From Ctenosaura bakeri (lineage: Eukaryota; Chordata; Lepidosauria; Squamata; Iguanidae): a stretch of DNA of 64,000 nucleotides. Of the stretch, positions 12,381 to 26,000 are shown piece by piece (positions within the stretch are counted from its first letter, which is position 1; each line of letters opens with the position of its first letter). Made by a program: the position numbers and the translations under genes. The DNA is taken from NCBI GenBank assembly GCA_948474755.1, contig CAOLHI010000482.1, forward strand, positions 600,223 through 664,222, in the 5' to 3' direction. The notes under the pieces were generated by a model. It was not told where the DNA came from. It did not search any database and was given only the letters and a program-made list of their open reading frames with translations.

Positions 12381-13414
12381 TACTATTTGAGTTTTATATC
12401 ACATCTTCACAGCTACAAAACAGAAAAAGGCTTGTTGAGGGGGCACGGATAGAAAGATTAAGAACTGCCATACTCTCCATGAATCTTCAAATCTAATCTG
12501 TGCTCTTAAGGTAGGCAAAAACTCAATTGATTAATTAATTTTAAGATCTGTGGCTGTGACCCTTATTCAGCCTCTCCTGAAGTGCAGTGGCTGGCAAATT
12601 GTGTCAAGACTTATCCAGCAATGGTTCTAAATCACTGGGATGCTCTGCTCATAGATACTGATGTAGAACCAACCTCACTGTCTTTCAGGTATCACAGAAA
12701 GGTCTGTTTGTTGTGGTTGCTTTTAATCTTGTGTGACATTGAGGCTGACAATTTTTCAGACATTTTACAACCTGTACCGTATTAATGCATTTGGCGTGGT
12801 GAGAGGCGATTTTTCCCCAGAATCTGTTTCTCCTTCAGCCTCTTGAAAATCTGCTTTGGAGGATTGGAAAACTCTCAAGAATAGAGTAGAAGCCGAGAAA
12901 GGCAAAGTTAGCATAACAAAACAAAACAATCTTCTACAAAGAAGCTTCTAAAGACCTGGAGACCACCCCAACAGAAAGACAAATTACTGCTTATGCTAGT
13001 AAAGATACTTGCCTGCGAATGGTAGTCCAGAAACGGGAAATGAAGTAGTATTCACAGGGCACAATCAAACAGTCTGCTTGAGACTGAGTACGTAATTCTA
13101 ATAAGTAATATTCATAACCTACTTTGTATAACAATGTAGATTAAAGTCGTTAACAAAACTGATAAACAATTTTTTTAAAGAATCACTAAAATAATCTTGA
13201 AATGGCAATTAAAATATTAGAAGCAGCAACAGTCAGCTCTTTTTTTTAAGTGAGAGTAGGTCCAAGATACAGATGAGCTTCAGATGTATAAAGAATTTAT
13301 GAGGTTTAATAGCTTCTAGATCTTAGACGACAGCTGTGTGTGCGTTGTGTGCTTGACCCTAGAAATGTCACTAAGAAATAAAGCACTGTGTCGTACAACA
13401 CAATTTTAAAAACT

Positions 13415-13870
13415 CACAACAATCTTCGCAGACTTTATTTATCAGTTGCAAAAGAAAAAAGCAAATAAAATCAATCTTCCTAATGACAATAAAGCATTAT
13501 ATTATGTCTATTTAAGACTTCCAGATGTTCACAGTTTAAAAAGCCAAACAATACTACTAGTTTTTGTTAAGAGGTAATAGGCTAAAAGAACAATAGTAAC
13601 AAAGGTTGTAGTCCACTATCATTAGAACTTAAAGTACAAAAATAAATTAAATAAGAGTAAAAAAAGTTGTGCAATAAAGCTGGTATAAACAAAGTTAATG
13701 AAAAAGAACTGTTCTGAACTTATGTTGTGGGTTTTGCTTGGAGTTTTAAAAAATTAAAAACAGTATTTGTTCTCTGAAGTATCCACACAATATTGAGGTC
13801 CAGATGTTTTAATAGCCAAATGCAAGCCTTGTGGGTTCTTTCCTTGTAGCTTTCTTTCTTTAAAAGAAAA
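13415..13870 (-). other. TRMT11: TRMT11 3' UTR (inferred)
   Basis: Non-repetitive AT-rich sequence after the stop codon. The first strong minus-strand AATAAA (overlapping AATAAATAAAG) is at 13434-13439, so cleavage is expected near 13415-13420. The extent is inferred from the signal only. Confidence 0.55.
13434..13439 (-). terminator. Polyadenylation signal AATAAA of TRMT11
   Basis: Reads AATAAA on the minus strand, about 430 nt after the TRMT11 stop. This is the nearest canonical hexamer in the right place. Confidence 0.55.
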
Positions 13871-14002
13871 TTATTTCTGGCTGTCTTTTTCCTCCTTGGC
13901 AATCCTTTTTGTCACTCCACTGAAATATTTATCACGAAAGGAATTGTGACTTTTGTATGGCAGATACTGGCTTTCCAATATGTGAAAATCATGGTCTTCA
14001 TC
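13871..14002 (-). CDS. TRMT11: TRMT11 coding exon 13 and stop
   Basis: 132 nt including TAA. Reads [20 protein letters not shown] then [20 protein letters not shown] and SQK. Acceptor ATATAG, phase 0. It lies 8.2 kb beyond exon 12 and was found from the family's C-terminal motif [20 protein letters not shown]. The human residues between FE and LPYQGH differ in sequence but not much in length. Confidence 0.95.
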   Translation of the reverse strand, partial: DEDHDFHILESQYLPYKSHNSFRDKYFSGVTKRIAKEEKDSQK

Positions 14003-17000
14003 CTATATGGTATTAAAAATGCATTGTTCAGACACATGCTAAGTGTTGTCCTAGTTTGATACAAGAACATCTCCCCAAGATAATTAACTAGACGTCTCAA
14101 ATCAAAAACATATTTACAGCTCAATCCTGAGAATTAAGCATTTTCATCAAACAGATCATCCAACAGCTATCCAGTCCTGTTGCAAAATATCCCATCATTC
14201 CTTCCTCACAGCCAAATAATGTTGGATCACAATTAAGATCTTTCATTCTAAAGTAAGGGTAGAAAACATGAGCCTCCAGATCTTGTTGAACTCCAATTTC
14301 CATCATCCCTCAACCCTGGCTATGTACCTAGGACAGATGTCCTCCAGTGAGTAAAAACAGAAAAGAGTCTTGTAGCACTTCAAAGACTGAACACATTTAT
14401 TATGGAATAAATTTTCAGAGACCCAAGTCCATTTCAGATGTTGATGATGAAATGACGGTGATCCTTCATTCATTTCACTTTTGCCTTTTAAATAGATCAC
14501 AGAGACTACATAATAACATAACTCTTAATTTTTCTATTAAATGTCAGCTGAAACTCTCATAGGATTTTTTTTAAACTGAAACACATCTGAGCCATAGTAG
14601 ACTGGATGATATCCTGCTGCTTTATTTGTACCCCATCTTTTTCTGAAAGTTCAGACTCAAGGCTGCTTACTAGATAAAAAGAAATGCAAATAAAAACTCA
14701 AGTAGATAAAAACATGCAAAAAAGACCTTTTTTAAAAAACAAACAAACAATTTTTTAAAGTTATTTAACCTGTTTGCCCTTTTTGGTCACCATTACAGTT
14801 GTCTCAGTCACATCCAGACTGGGATGCACTCTACTGGACTGAGAGGAGGGGCTGAACCTCTTTCTGAAGTAACTATTGATGCAAAATGCAGTGGACAGAG
14901 TTGTTTCCAGTGTTCCAACAATGCAATTACATTTTCACTGGTTTCAGTTTGTTTCCATGCTGAATTCAGGAGGCTAGTTAATACACACAAATCCCAAGAT
15001 CAGGAGTGGGTAACTTCTGTGGTTCCAGGGGACAATTTCTGGTGTCTGGAACCTGTCAGAGACTTCACGGACTGCCATAAGTCACCCAAATCAAGAAACA
15101 AACTAGATGTGTCCAGAAATCCACTTGCAAGGAACAGAACCCTAAGCAGCACAAGAAGGAGCCCTCTGATCTATTTAAAAGGTGAATCATGGCTTCTGAA
15201 TGTTTCAAAGAGAGGCAGCTCATACATTTTTATCAGGGAACAGTTGAATCAAAACAATTTAGGGGATTGAGGACCCCAAAAAACCTCTTAGGTGCATTCA
15301 TTTGCCCCTCCTACTCTAAATAATGTAATTTGGTAGTGCCTGTATCTTTATCAACCTGCCTCCCACTTCACTCATAATATTCCAAGATACGCTTAGCTAG
15401 CATATGGAGGAACCAATAGAATGTGGCACTTTCACTGATGAACTGCCTGACAAGAATTTTAAGACATTGCCTCCTCATCCTAAACTTTCCAGATGGGCAG
15501 TTAAGACATCGTATCAGATCCACAATCTCTTTTAAGTCCTATTTGCAATGGATGTGTTCACTGGTGCTTGTTTCAATAGTTTCTCTTTTTAGGTTTCTGT
15601 TTAATTTTTAAAAAAATTTTAAAAAATTACCATAGGAGCATCCCTTTGAAAATAAAATTGCAGGATATATATGTTATAAACAAACATGTGATTCTAACAA
15701 AGTTTTTTAAAAAGTCACTTAACAGTATTTTAAAACTTACTGTACCTTCTCTAAGTGCTTTGGTCAGTATGAAGGCAGTGGCCCTATCCATATTAATGCT
15801 GCATGTAGTTTCCAGCCAAATTACTCATTTAAGACCAAATTACATAGGGAGCATCAAGTATCTAAAGACACTGGCCTCATTCAGACATATCAATAATCTA
15901 GGATTTATCCTATGATTTAGCCTAGGCTCCCTCCTTCCTTCTCTCTATCCCAGCATGCTTTCAAAGAAAAGTCTGGGTTTTTTTTAATTTCAATTTCTGA
16001 TTAACCACACAATCTGTTAACCATTTGCATTAAGCTAAACTCAAACTTCCCCACTTACTCACATATACCTTTAAGATGTCTAATTCTTTGGTTGCAGAGG
16101 TTTACTTTATCCAATCATAAAAATCATTTTTAAAAATAGTGAGAGATAATTTTGTAAAAAGGAAGCAAACCATCTAATCATATCAAATAACTATATAAAA
16201 TACAATACTTTACCAAGGGTCTAAATTTGTTATTTGTTAAAAGGAGTTTTACATCTTAGTTTTCATCATATTTTTGGAACTTTTATACAAACAAGAATGC
16301 TCATAACCGGTTACTACTGGGGAAAATACAATATGAAGTCATATGAAGAGTTAAAGATTAATTATACCCTAAGCATGCATCTATTATCTACACACAAACA
16401 AAATAATTACTGATACTGGTAACAAATCAGTCAAATTGCTTGACATTTTATAATATTCTATAATATTCACTTGTTCAATTATTCCTAAATTTACATGACA
16501 GACACAAAGGAAACAAAGCATGAGGAATACTTCACTGTATTTTAGCAAAATTCATCATATATAATCCACAGGAAGCAAAATATGTGAACACATCTCATAT
16601 GCTTATAAATCTGATTTTTGAAACAACTCATACGTTGAGTGGTTAGAATCAGCAGAGGAAAGATTATGTGGGTAAATCCTTCAGAGAGTGCAGAGTATAA
16701 AGCAAACACAACCTGCTAGTCAAATATTCTAAAGAGAAGGTTATTACCAGTTTGCGGTAATCACAGCAGGCTCTCATATTCTGAGCTCTGCTGAGATCTA
16801 AAAATCTGATCAATCAACCTCGATACAATTTTCAACAGAAATTCAGAACAAACTTGTTTTTAAAAACCTCTTAAAATGTATCTGCAGCCTAAGACCTTTG
16901 AAAAAAATAAGTAAAAATGCATAGGATACTTTTAGTACAGAAATGCCATAGCACAAGGTCACAGCTAAATTTGCCAGCAATCATACTATTATCAGAATAT

Positions 17001-20000
17001 ATCTGACCGTATAAATATATGAAAACCCTTTGGATGATATACTTGTAATACAAATAATATACTATGATGATGGTATTTATTCCCTGTGCTTACTGAACTG
17101 GTTGCTGAGTTAATTGTAATTTCTGATTACTGGACACTATGACTATTAACTTCTTTACCATGCAAACCTGAAACCTGGAATCATGCATAAAGTTCATCTG
17201 CAACGTGGAATAATCCATAAAGAAAACAAAATATTCCACTAACTGTGTTGCTGCTTGGACTAAAGCTAGTGTTAAGAGCAGAATGGACCCCATGGGACTT
17301 CATTTAATTGTATCTAACGAGCCCCAATTCATTACAGGTGGGTTTACTCAAGGGAGAACTAATTCTGCATTTAAACCATTGTTTTAAATCTCAATACACT
17401 GTAATTTCTCCAAACTCAAAAGGACCCTTTCTGAAGATTGGTTTGAGGGAGGGTTGTTGTTGTTATAATCATTTGTATCCCATTTTCCCCCCAAGTTGGG
17501 ACTCAAAGTGGTTTACAATTTAAAAGAACAATACAATTAAAAACATACAAAAAAGTCAACCTCACAACAGATTTATATTACTAACAATACTTTTAAAAAA
17601 GTATTAAAACACAGGTCAATTTAATAGAATAAGATGCAATTTAAAAAGATTAAAATCTATTAAAAACAGTTCAGTTTTAAAACAATACAGCACTCCCAGC
17701 CTGTTCTTTAAACACCTTGTTTCAAAAGCCTATGAGTAAAAAAATTCAGTGTCTCAACAATGAAACAGAAGATACTCCACAAGCCCCTTGCAGGTTTCAA
17801 CATTGCTTTTGAAAATGAGGCACTACAGTGGGATCATGTCCTTTATCATCTCCCCCATGGCAAAACATGCGTACAACCACAACTGTTAAAAAAAAATCCT
17901 AGATTGTTTTGATATGAACACATCATACACAGCTGCTGTATTTCAATCTCAAACCAACTTCTTAAAGCAAACATTGTCAACCCACCTCCAAAGGTACATA
18001 TGCACATCTCAGTAATTCTTATGTGTGAATCTTTTGTTTTTTGTTGAGCTTACAGAGGAATTATTTTGGGCTGAGGACCTACTGTTTCCTTCAAAACATT
18101 TATTTTCCAGCTCTGAGGCCCAAATTAATATGATGCCAAGTAAGCCAAATATTACTTTTATCGATAAAGCATTATATACGCTTGACATTTTGTTTAAACC
18201 TAGGCTCTCACAGGTAACTGGAGAAATGTTAGCATACCAAAAAGCTCATCCTGCCTATGGAAATAAAGCATATCAGTGGAAACAAGATGTTGTATGTACA
18301 GAATAAGGAATGGTTAATAGTTTTTAAACCTTGAGCCAGGCCAGATATTTTTATGGCTATCTGAATAGACTACTGTTTTTGTTTGTTTGTTTTTGCCTGT
18401 TTTTAAATTTTTTTATCTTGTATGTTCTCTATAGTGAGAACATAAATCTATTCGGAAGCCAAGGATAAACCTTGAACACACGCACAGGTAAGTGTCTCTT
18501 CTCAGTACGCTCATGTCTGTCTGAGCCAATGGCACATTATGTTGCTAACATTCCAGATCGCCAATACTGAGAAAGTCTCACAAACCTGTCTGTTTACTGA
18601 ATAGGAAGAAAGTTAACAATTACTACTTTTATAGGTTCTGTATTGGTAGTGAAATAATAAAAATGCAGAAAGTGTAAGAATATATCTAATTTTCAATGAT
18701 AAAGAACATTAATGTTCATAATTGGAAAACTATATCCCTATCAAGAGAAACAGAAAGAAAGAATCAGGAGAAGGGGGATAATTGTGAGCGTGTCATTTAA
18801 CACATATAATTTATCTGCATAATTTCAGTTTAGGAAAAGAAATTAAAACACTATCAGATCAAATACAAGCAAGACATATAAGCATGAGAACACAAACATA
18901 CAAATACTGGAAAGACACCAAAGCTTATGTTCCTCTTTCAAAACTTACCAATAATAGGGAAAGATAAAATATTTAAGGAATGGGAAAAGGCCCTACAAAA
19001 ATTTATTTGGCAAGGGAAAAAAACAAGAATTAGATTTAAAAACACTCAAAGATGCAAAAGAGAGAGCTTGATTTACCATCATTAAAAATCTATTACCACA
19101 CATGTTGTTTAGATTGGATCAAAGACTGGATTCAATTAGAAAACACAACCACTAAAGAGTTAGAAGAAATAAACAATAGATTTGGATGGCACAGATATCT
19201 ATGTTATGATAGATCTACAGTGCATAAAGAGTTTAAAAACCATTGCATCCGAAAGACATTGTTGAAGGTTTGGTCACAAATAAAGCAAAAATTTTATATA
19301 AAACTACCAGTATGGACCTCACCACAAGAAGCTTATAAAATTGCCCCAACAAAACAAGGAAATTTACTAACATATCAAGAGTTATTGAAATGGGAGGGCG
19401 ACAAACCAAGAATGTGTACAGAAGAAGAATTAAAGGCTGAAGGGCATGAATTAAATTGGTTTCCATGGAGACAACTCAGAGAAAGATTTAGAATGGACCA
19501 AAAACTATATGGATTTGAGAGAAAAGAGAATGAATTAGATGTACTGATGAAAGATAACCAAAAGAAAAGAATTTCCAAATTTTATAAATTATTGCCGAAA
19601 AGAGAAATGGAATCAGTAGTAGTCAAATATACAATAGTTAGATGGGCACAGAATTTGGGACATTCAGTTGAATTAGAAACTTGGGAAAGAGTGTGGAAAA
19701 TAGATATAAAATTTACACCAAACTTAAATTTAAGAGAAAACTTTTATAAAATGTTTTACAGATGGTACATGACCCCAGAAAGATTACAAAAAATAACGAC
19801 AAATGGGAATTCAAATTGTTGGAAGTGTGATGAAAAGCCGGTGTCTTTTTTCCATATGTGGTGGACATGTAAGATAGCAAAAAATTTTTGGAAGGGGGTA
19901 CATGACGAAATCCAAAGAATTTGTAAGCTGAATTTTGAAATGAAACTGGAGCTTTATTTGTTAAATGTGCTAGGGCAACAAAGGAAAATAAGAAGTCGTC

Positions 20001-23000
20001 AGAAGATATTATTATATCTAATAACTGCAGCAAGGTTGACATATGCACAGCACTGGAAAGAAAAGAAATATATTGATATAAAAGAATGAAAGTTAAAAGT
20101 TCTGGATATGATAGAGATGGAAAAATTAGCATTTTCTTTGAAGTATAAATCTATCCAGAACTTTGAGAAACAATGGAAAAGAATATTGGATTGGGTAAGG
20201 ATATAAATGTATAAGAAATCAAAAAAGAAATAATGTAGCTGTTCCATGTGTAAGATGGAAATTATGTTTGTAATGGAATGGAAATAAACAATTTCAACTG
20301 GAAGATTTAAGCTTGGATATGTGTGTGGGGGGGTTATTATTGAGACAAACTTTCAATAAAAATTATACAAAAAACAAAACAAAACAAAAACAAAAAAGCA
20401 AATATTGGAAAGACAAGGCAGCTTTTCCTCAAGCTAGAACTCTCCAAATGCAATGGACTAGAATTGGATTCCCCTCAACCAGCAATTATAGTCTGATGAT
20501 GGCAATTACAGTCTAAGATATAAACTGTCTAGCAAACTGGACAATTTGTAGAGATGCATAGTATGCCCTCTGCAGGTGCAACCTCTGCACGCACAAATGT
20601 GAGGTCATGTGAAGCCCTGTGTTCAGTTATCGTCACTGGATGCACTGGTTGCATGGTGGTGTGGATGGGTAAATGTTCCATCCACTGATGATAATGGAAC
20701 ACAACATTTGAAGTTTTTGTTTTACACAAGGGTTCCTGGAATGGAACCCCTGCATATATGGAGGGCACACTGTGTTTAAAACTTTTCAGATACAAAATAT
20801 ATAATATTGATTTTATTCTTGTCTCATTAAGTAAATGATTTCAAATTTGGGGGTGGGGGAGAACTATGTTGCACTTTTTGAACCTTGTTAGAACTGAGCT
20901 TTCAAAAGCTCATAAAAATTGATTTTAGAGGAGCCTACTGTTAAACTGTTATCTGTTTAAATGGGGCAATAATATATATGATTGGACATGAGCTACAGAA
21001 TTTATTTCAAGGATAAATTTAGGAGATTCTGATGTTATATTAAGCCAGAATACCAAAATGTTATTACATGCTACAAACGTATGTTTTTACTGTGGCTTAA
21101 TTCCTACTGAACTCAAAGGCACATTGAACTGCAACGTCCATGAAGCAATAAGGTGTTCTACTATGTCTAACAAAATTCATTAACGATTAATAACTCAATT
21201 GTACCATTTACGCCATTTATTTCCTGGTATAGATGATTTTATACTTTTTCCACTTGTGTTAATTGGATGTTCACTGCTTCACCCTCATGAATTTTAAATG
21301 ATACATTTTTAAATGCCATAGTCTGTAAAAGGGAATGAGCGCTAAAACTGATAATCAAGTCCTTAAGAATGTAGCTATACAAAGCTTTCACCTTCTGAAA
21401 CCTATAGTCTGAAAATTTATCTATATGCTGCCCTCAGATGATCTTAAAACTCATACATTTGTAGATGAAGAATAGAAACTTCAGAATAGCTGGGACCCAT
21501 ATCTTACCACACCTATTGATAAGATGCAAGAATACATACCTAATGATCCCACTGTGAACATCTAAGAAGGTATTATATGCCCTTGGTCATTTTTCATAAG
21601 ATGCTTTTAAGCTATTCTTCTCTCAGGAGACATTAAAATGTATTTCTTGTGATATATTTATTAATTAGCATCCAGATTTTGTCTGTTTTCTATCATTTAT
21701 CTGCAAGGTTTCATATGTTAGGGAGCATAGAAAATGGCCTAATCTGAGAAACCACACAAACTATGTAACAAAAGATCTTTGACAGCTGAAAGCCACATGC
21801 AAATTGTTCTCTCAAAAATCAAACAGAATTTTGTACTACATTCCTTATACTTGAAACAGAGATACTAACAATTCCTGTTACTTCAAATTGCAACTATGCA
21901 GCACCTAAAATAACTGGAGGAAAAAAATAAAGCTGTTCCCATTAACAAAGTATTAAAAAAAAAAATCTAACATGCATTAAGTAAAGGGTACATTTCCTTC
22001 AATTACTGCTGTCCAGATATATCAGCACAGAATGTGCTTTCAATCCTTCTTTTGACATTTATGGCTGTTTTACAAACCTTCTAAAATCAACATATAAAAA
22101 TGCTTTACTGCACCTAGTCTGGTATAGTAAATGCCTTAAACTTGTATAGAAGGAAAAACCCGTTATCTGATGCTGTTTTGCACACAAGCTCATCAAAACA
22201 ATTACCTCAAATTCCTTCACCTTTTCCATGGTTATCAAGTATCTTGACGTGTGGCTGGAAAGTGTCTGTTCACAGTTGCTAATAAGTTTCAGACACGGGT
22301 GCCGGGGTATAATCTCTTCTGTATATCTGGAAAAAATAAAACAGTCAAAGGGCTATTATATAAGAGCTCATGAACTGTAATATGTGAATCTGAAACAGAA
22401 CAGCCAGAGGGGCTGATTCAAACTGAATTAGACTACACACTTCCACATGGTTCATAGTCTTATTAAATTTCCCAGAGACAATGTGTGCTAATTGCTTTCA
22501 GAATCCAAAGCCACATCTGTAGAGAGATGTAGAGAGAACAAAACAAAAGACAAGATGCAGGTGAAAGTTTGGCTGTAATGGGAAGAGTATATTTCACCAG
22601 GATTTCTTCTGCACTTCAGCACCCAAGTTATTTGAAGTGATTACAGAAAACTGCCTGCCAACGAGTACTCAAATAAGATTGTCTTTATGCAATGCTTAGC
22701 TGTTTTTCAGCCCTAATCCAACAAATATACTACCGCCATCCTGAGCTCATGGATGGAAGAGCAGGATACAGATATAAAAAATGCATACATACTTCCCACT
22801 TTGTAAATTTCTTATGAAAAAAAAAATGAATTGCAATTGATTTCACTTGTGATTTAACTCTAGATGCATTTAAATTCCTTAAGTCACAGACTACTAACAC
22901 ATTCAAGAGCTGTCAGTACAGTACTATGCTGCCCAAACAGGTATCTTTCACTGTCATTCTGACACCAGCATGTATTGTCAGCTGAATTAGTTCAGCACAA

Positions 23001-26000
23001 ATCCACTTCTACTGCTTCCAAACACCTAGGGACAAATGAGGCCAACAACTATCAGCTGAAGTCATCTCTACATAAGCACGTTTAAGAACATAATATAGGC
23101 ATTCCAAGTGATTTTTAACAATTTCCAGGCTCCTCACCAGATACAACTAAAATCTGACCCATCGTCCTAGGCTGTGGTCAGCCATGTATGAGAATACTTC
23201 AGATCCAAGACATTCATCTTCTTTAACATTATACTTACTCTGGTTTGTACACAGGAAGCCAGTAGACCAATCTTCCTCCAATCACCAGGTACTCAGCCGC
23301 AAATTTTAATAGGTCAAAAAGGATGTCACTCAGATGGTAATTTGAGGAAATGGAGATGTGATTTTCAGTGCTAGGTAGTATTTTAAAATATAATTAATTT
23401 GGTAGTGGACACATTATTGGCAAACAAAACATGATTTCACAATAAAAACACGAACAAGCATCTGGTCCTTCATATATCAGGTCTCTCTGCCATTCTTAAG
23501 ATTTAAGAGAGACAAATGTCTAGTTTGTAAAATCCTTTACTTTAAAAAAAAAAATGAATAAAGAGATGAATAATACATACTTCCCAGTCTATAAATTTCT
23601 TTCTTTCTTTTTTTTTTTGGAGGGAAGAAGGGGAAGGGTAAAAAAAATTACTAAACAAAAACTAACAGCAACACTATATAACAATACATCAAACTAAGAA
23701 AAACATAACAATACCTACAAAAGGAAAAAACAGAATGCATAATTACATAACTACAAGCATCTAACACTACAATTACCTTTTAAAAAATACAAAAAAAGAC
23801 TACAAATGACTAAAAATTGGTTCCCCTCCTTGTTGCCAACAGCACATATTAATCAAGTAGTTACCTAAATATTAATTTTTAAATTTATACCAAAAATTAG
23901 TATTTGCTGCTAATCACCTTTATCATCCTAGATATATACCTACTAAATTAATTATTTAATAAGCATCACTCATAAACAATTATAAATCAAATGTCAACTT
24001 ATTCTATATTCTATGTTAGTTTAAACTAGATATCAATCTTCAAGAGACAGCAATAATTCTAAGAAAGTTAAATAAATCTCAAATTTGTTCCTTACTAACT
24101 TAAATCACAAGTATATAAATCACTCTCACCATATTCTATATTCTATATAAATCAAGTCCAACCAATTGCTACTCTATATTAGTTTAAAATAATAACAATT
24201 ATCTAGAAGCAATCTTTAAAAGCAACAAATGAAGGTATTAATTCCAATTACACTTTTCATATAGTCTAAAAGTCCTGTCTGTAAATTCTCTAAGAAAAAC
24301 ATCCAATCAATTACAATTGCATCTATTTAACTTGTAATTAAGTCTAGATACATTCATGATATGTGTGAATTTCCAAAAATGCAATGGTGGACAGAAAGGA
24401 ACAAAAACTGCACCAGAATTTCAAGTGCTACTGGAACAAATAATAGTAAGCAAAAACAGAGAAAGGATTTGGAAGGAAAAAAACACAGTTAAAGGAACAC
24501 TATAGAAAATGATTTTATGAGAGAGAGTGGTGGTGTAGGAAGCAGTGCATTTTTAGTACTGGACCTTTTAATAAAAATGTGAATAATAACCAGCTTGTGG
24601 CAGAAAAAGTACATGAGCTTAGGCTGGCAAGGATACCACTTTCTGGCAGTTTCACAATGAGGGCAATGGTCTTCCTATCAAAATTTCAAAACCCTTCACC
24701 ACCACACTCAGATGCTAACTGCTGTGTGAAATGTAGAACTGGACCTTATCAAATTGGACCTGTTTTCCTCATAATGCATTCCATTTTGCTGGCCTCCCAC
24801 CATCCAAGGTCCTCAATCATGACCTCACATTGCTATGTCATCCACAAATTAAGAAAAAAAACTCCCACCAACAATAAATAGCAAATGGCTTTGTCCATTG
24901 ATTTTCTATCCAGTACCACATAATTATATCAAGATGAATTCTAAGTGACACAATCTGATGCCAAAATCACTGGCCACCATTTTCCATGTAGAAAATTCTG
25001 TTTGTAGGATACAAATTTCTATCTCTGACCCTACCTAACAGAGTGATTGCAAACTAGTAACTGTAGTCAGAAACACCATTATCAGATTTGTCACTAGTTT
25101 AGCAGAAAGCTTAGAAATGTTTAAAAAATACAAGTCATGTCTAGCTTTCTGTTTCAGCATCCACAATCCCAAACCAAGGTTCACCTACCCTCTTTCTGTC
25201 ATTTTAGCCATCTCCTTTTGTGAACCAGTTCTTCTGGTGGCTTCTCTTATTCCATAGGGAGCTACACAGAACACATACACAAAATGTGTGCATAGATAAA
25301 AACATTCCAAAAACATTAGCTACTGTAGAACATATTGGCCAGAGTTCTCAAAAATTTGCAAAGTTTACTGAGGCCTGTCACTCTATTGTCACAGCAACTA
25401 ATCTGACTAGTGCACACTGGTCTAATTTGTGGAGCTATATGACAGGACAGGGACAGACAGGACTGGCAAGTAAGCTGACCATCCCCTGCCCCCAAAATTC
25501 ACATAGCAAATTGAACTTCTGGAAATCCAGACAGAAGTCAATTTCTCCCCCTAAAAGTCTTATTTTTGGTCAAAACAATGCATATAAAATGGACTGTTTT
25601 AATGGACATTTACACCTTCTAGAGGAGTCTTCCAGTAGCAGGATTATAACCTTCCATAGGAAAATGGTGGAGGCCTTCTGGGGATTCTGGTAAGTGCAAA
25701 ATCAATTCCAAGGGATCACCGGCTGCCTGCCATAGCCTGAGATCTGGATACTTAAAAGACAATCTCCTGTCGCATGAATGTGCTCTCACTGGCAGAAATA
25801 CTGCTCCACATTCCACTACCACCAAAGTTTGGTTTACGTTATAACCTCCTGGAAATCGGATGTATTTGATTCAGTGGTATAAGAGAGTACTTTCTCCAAA
25901 GAAGCATCCAACTAACTGAACTCTGTTTTAGGAGATTTGGCTAAGTCCTATGTTGGCAGCATTTCAATGCTGCTGCAGATCATTCTGAAAATTATTTCAG

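Noticed and set aside
1..13400. Search for CENPW, the next gene after TRMT11 in human
   Set aside because: No stretch matching its histone-fold sequence was found on the minus strand. In human it lies far downstream, so absence here is expected.
14824..15270. 148-codon plus-strand ORF in TRMT11 intron 12
   Set aside because: No motif, and it overlaps degraded repeat-like sequence (CAGGAGTGGGTAACTTCTGT).
25220..25693. 157-codon plus-strand ORF
   Set aside because: It overlaps TRMT11 exon 10 in antisense; no motif or conservation cue.
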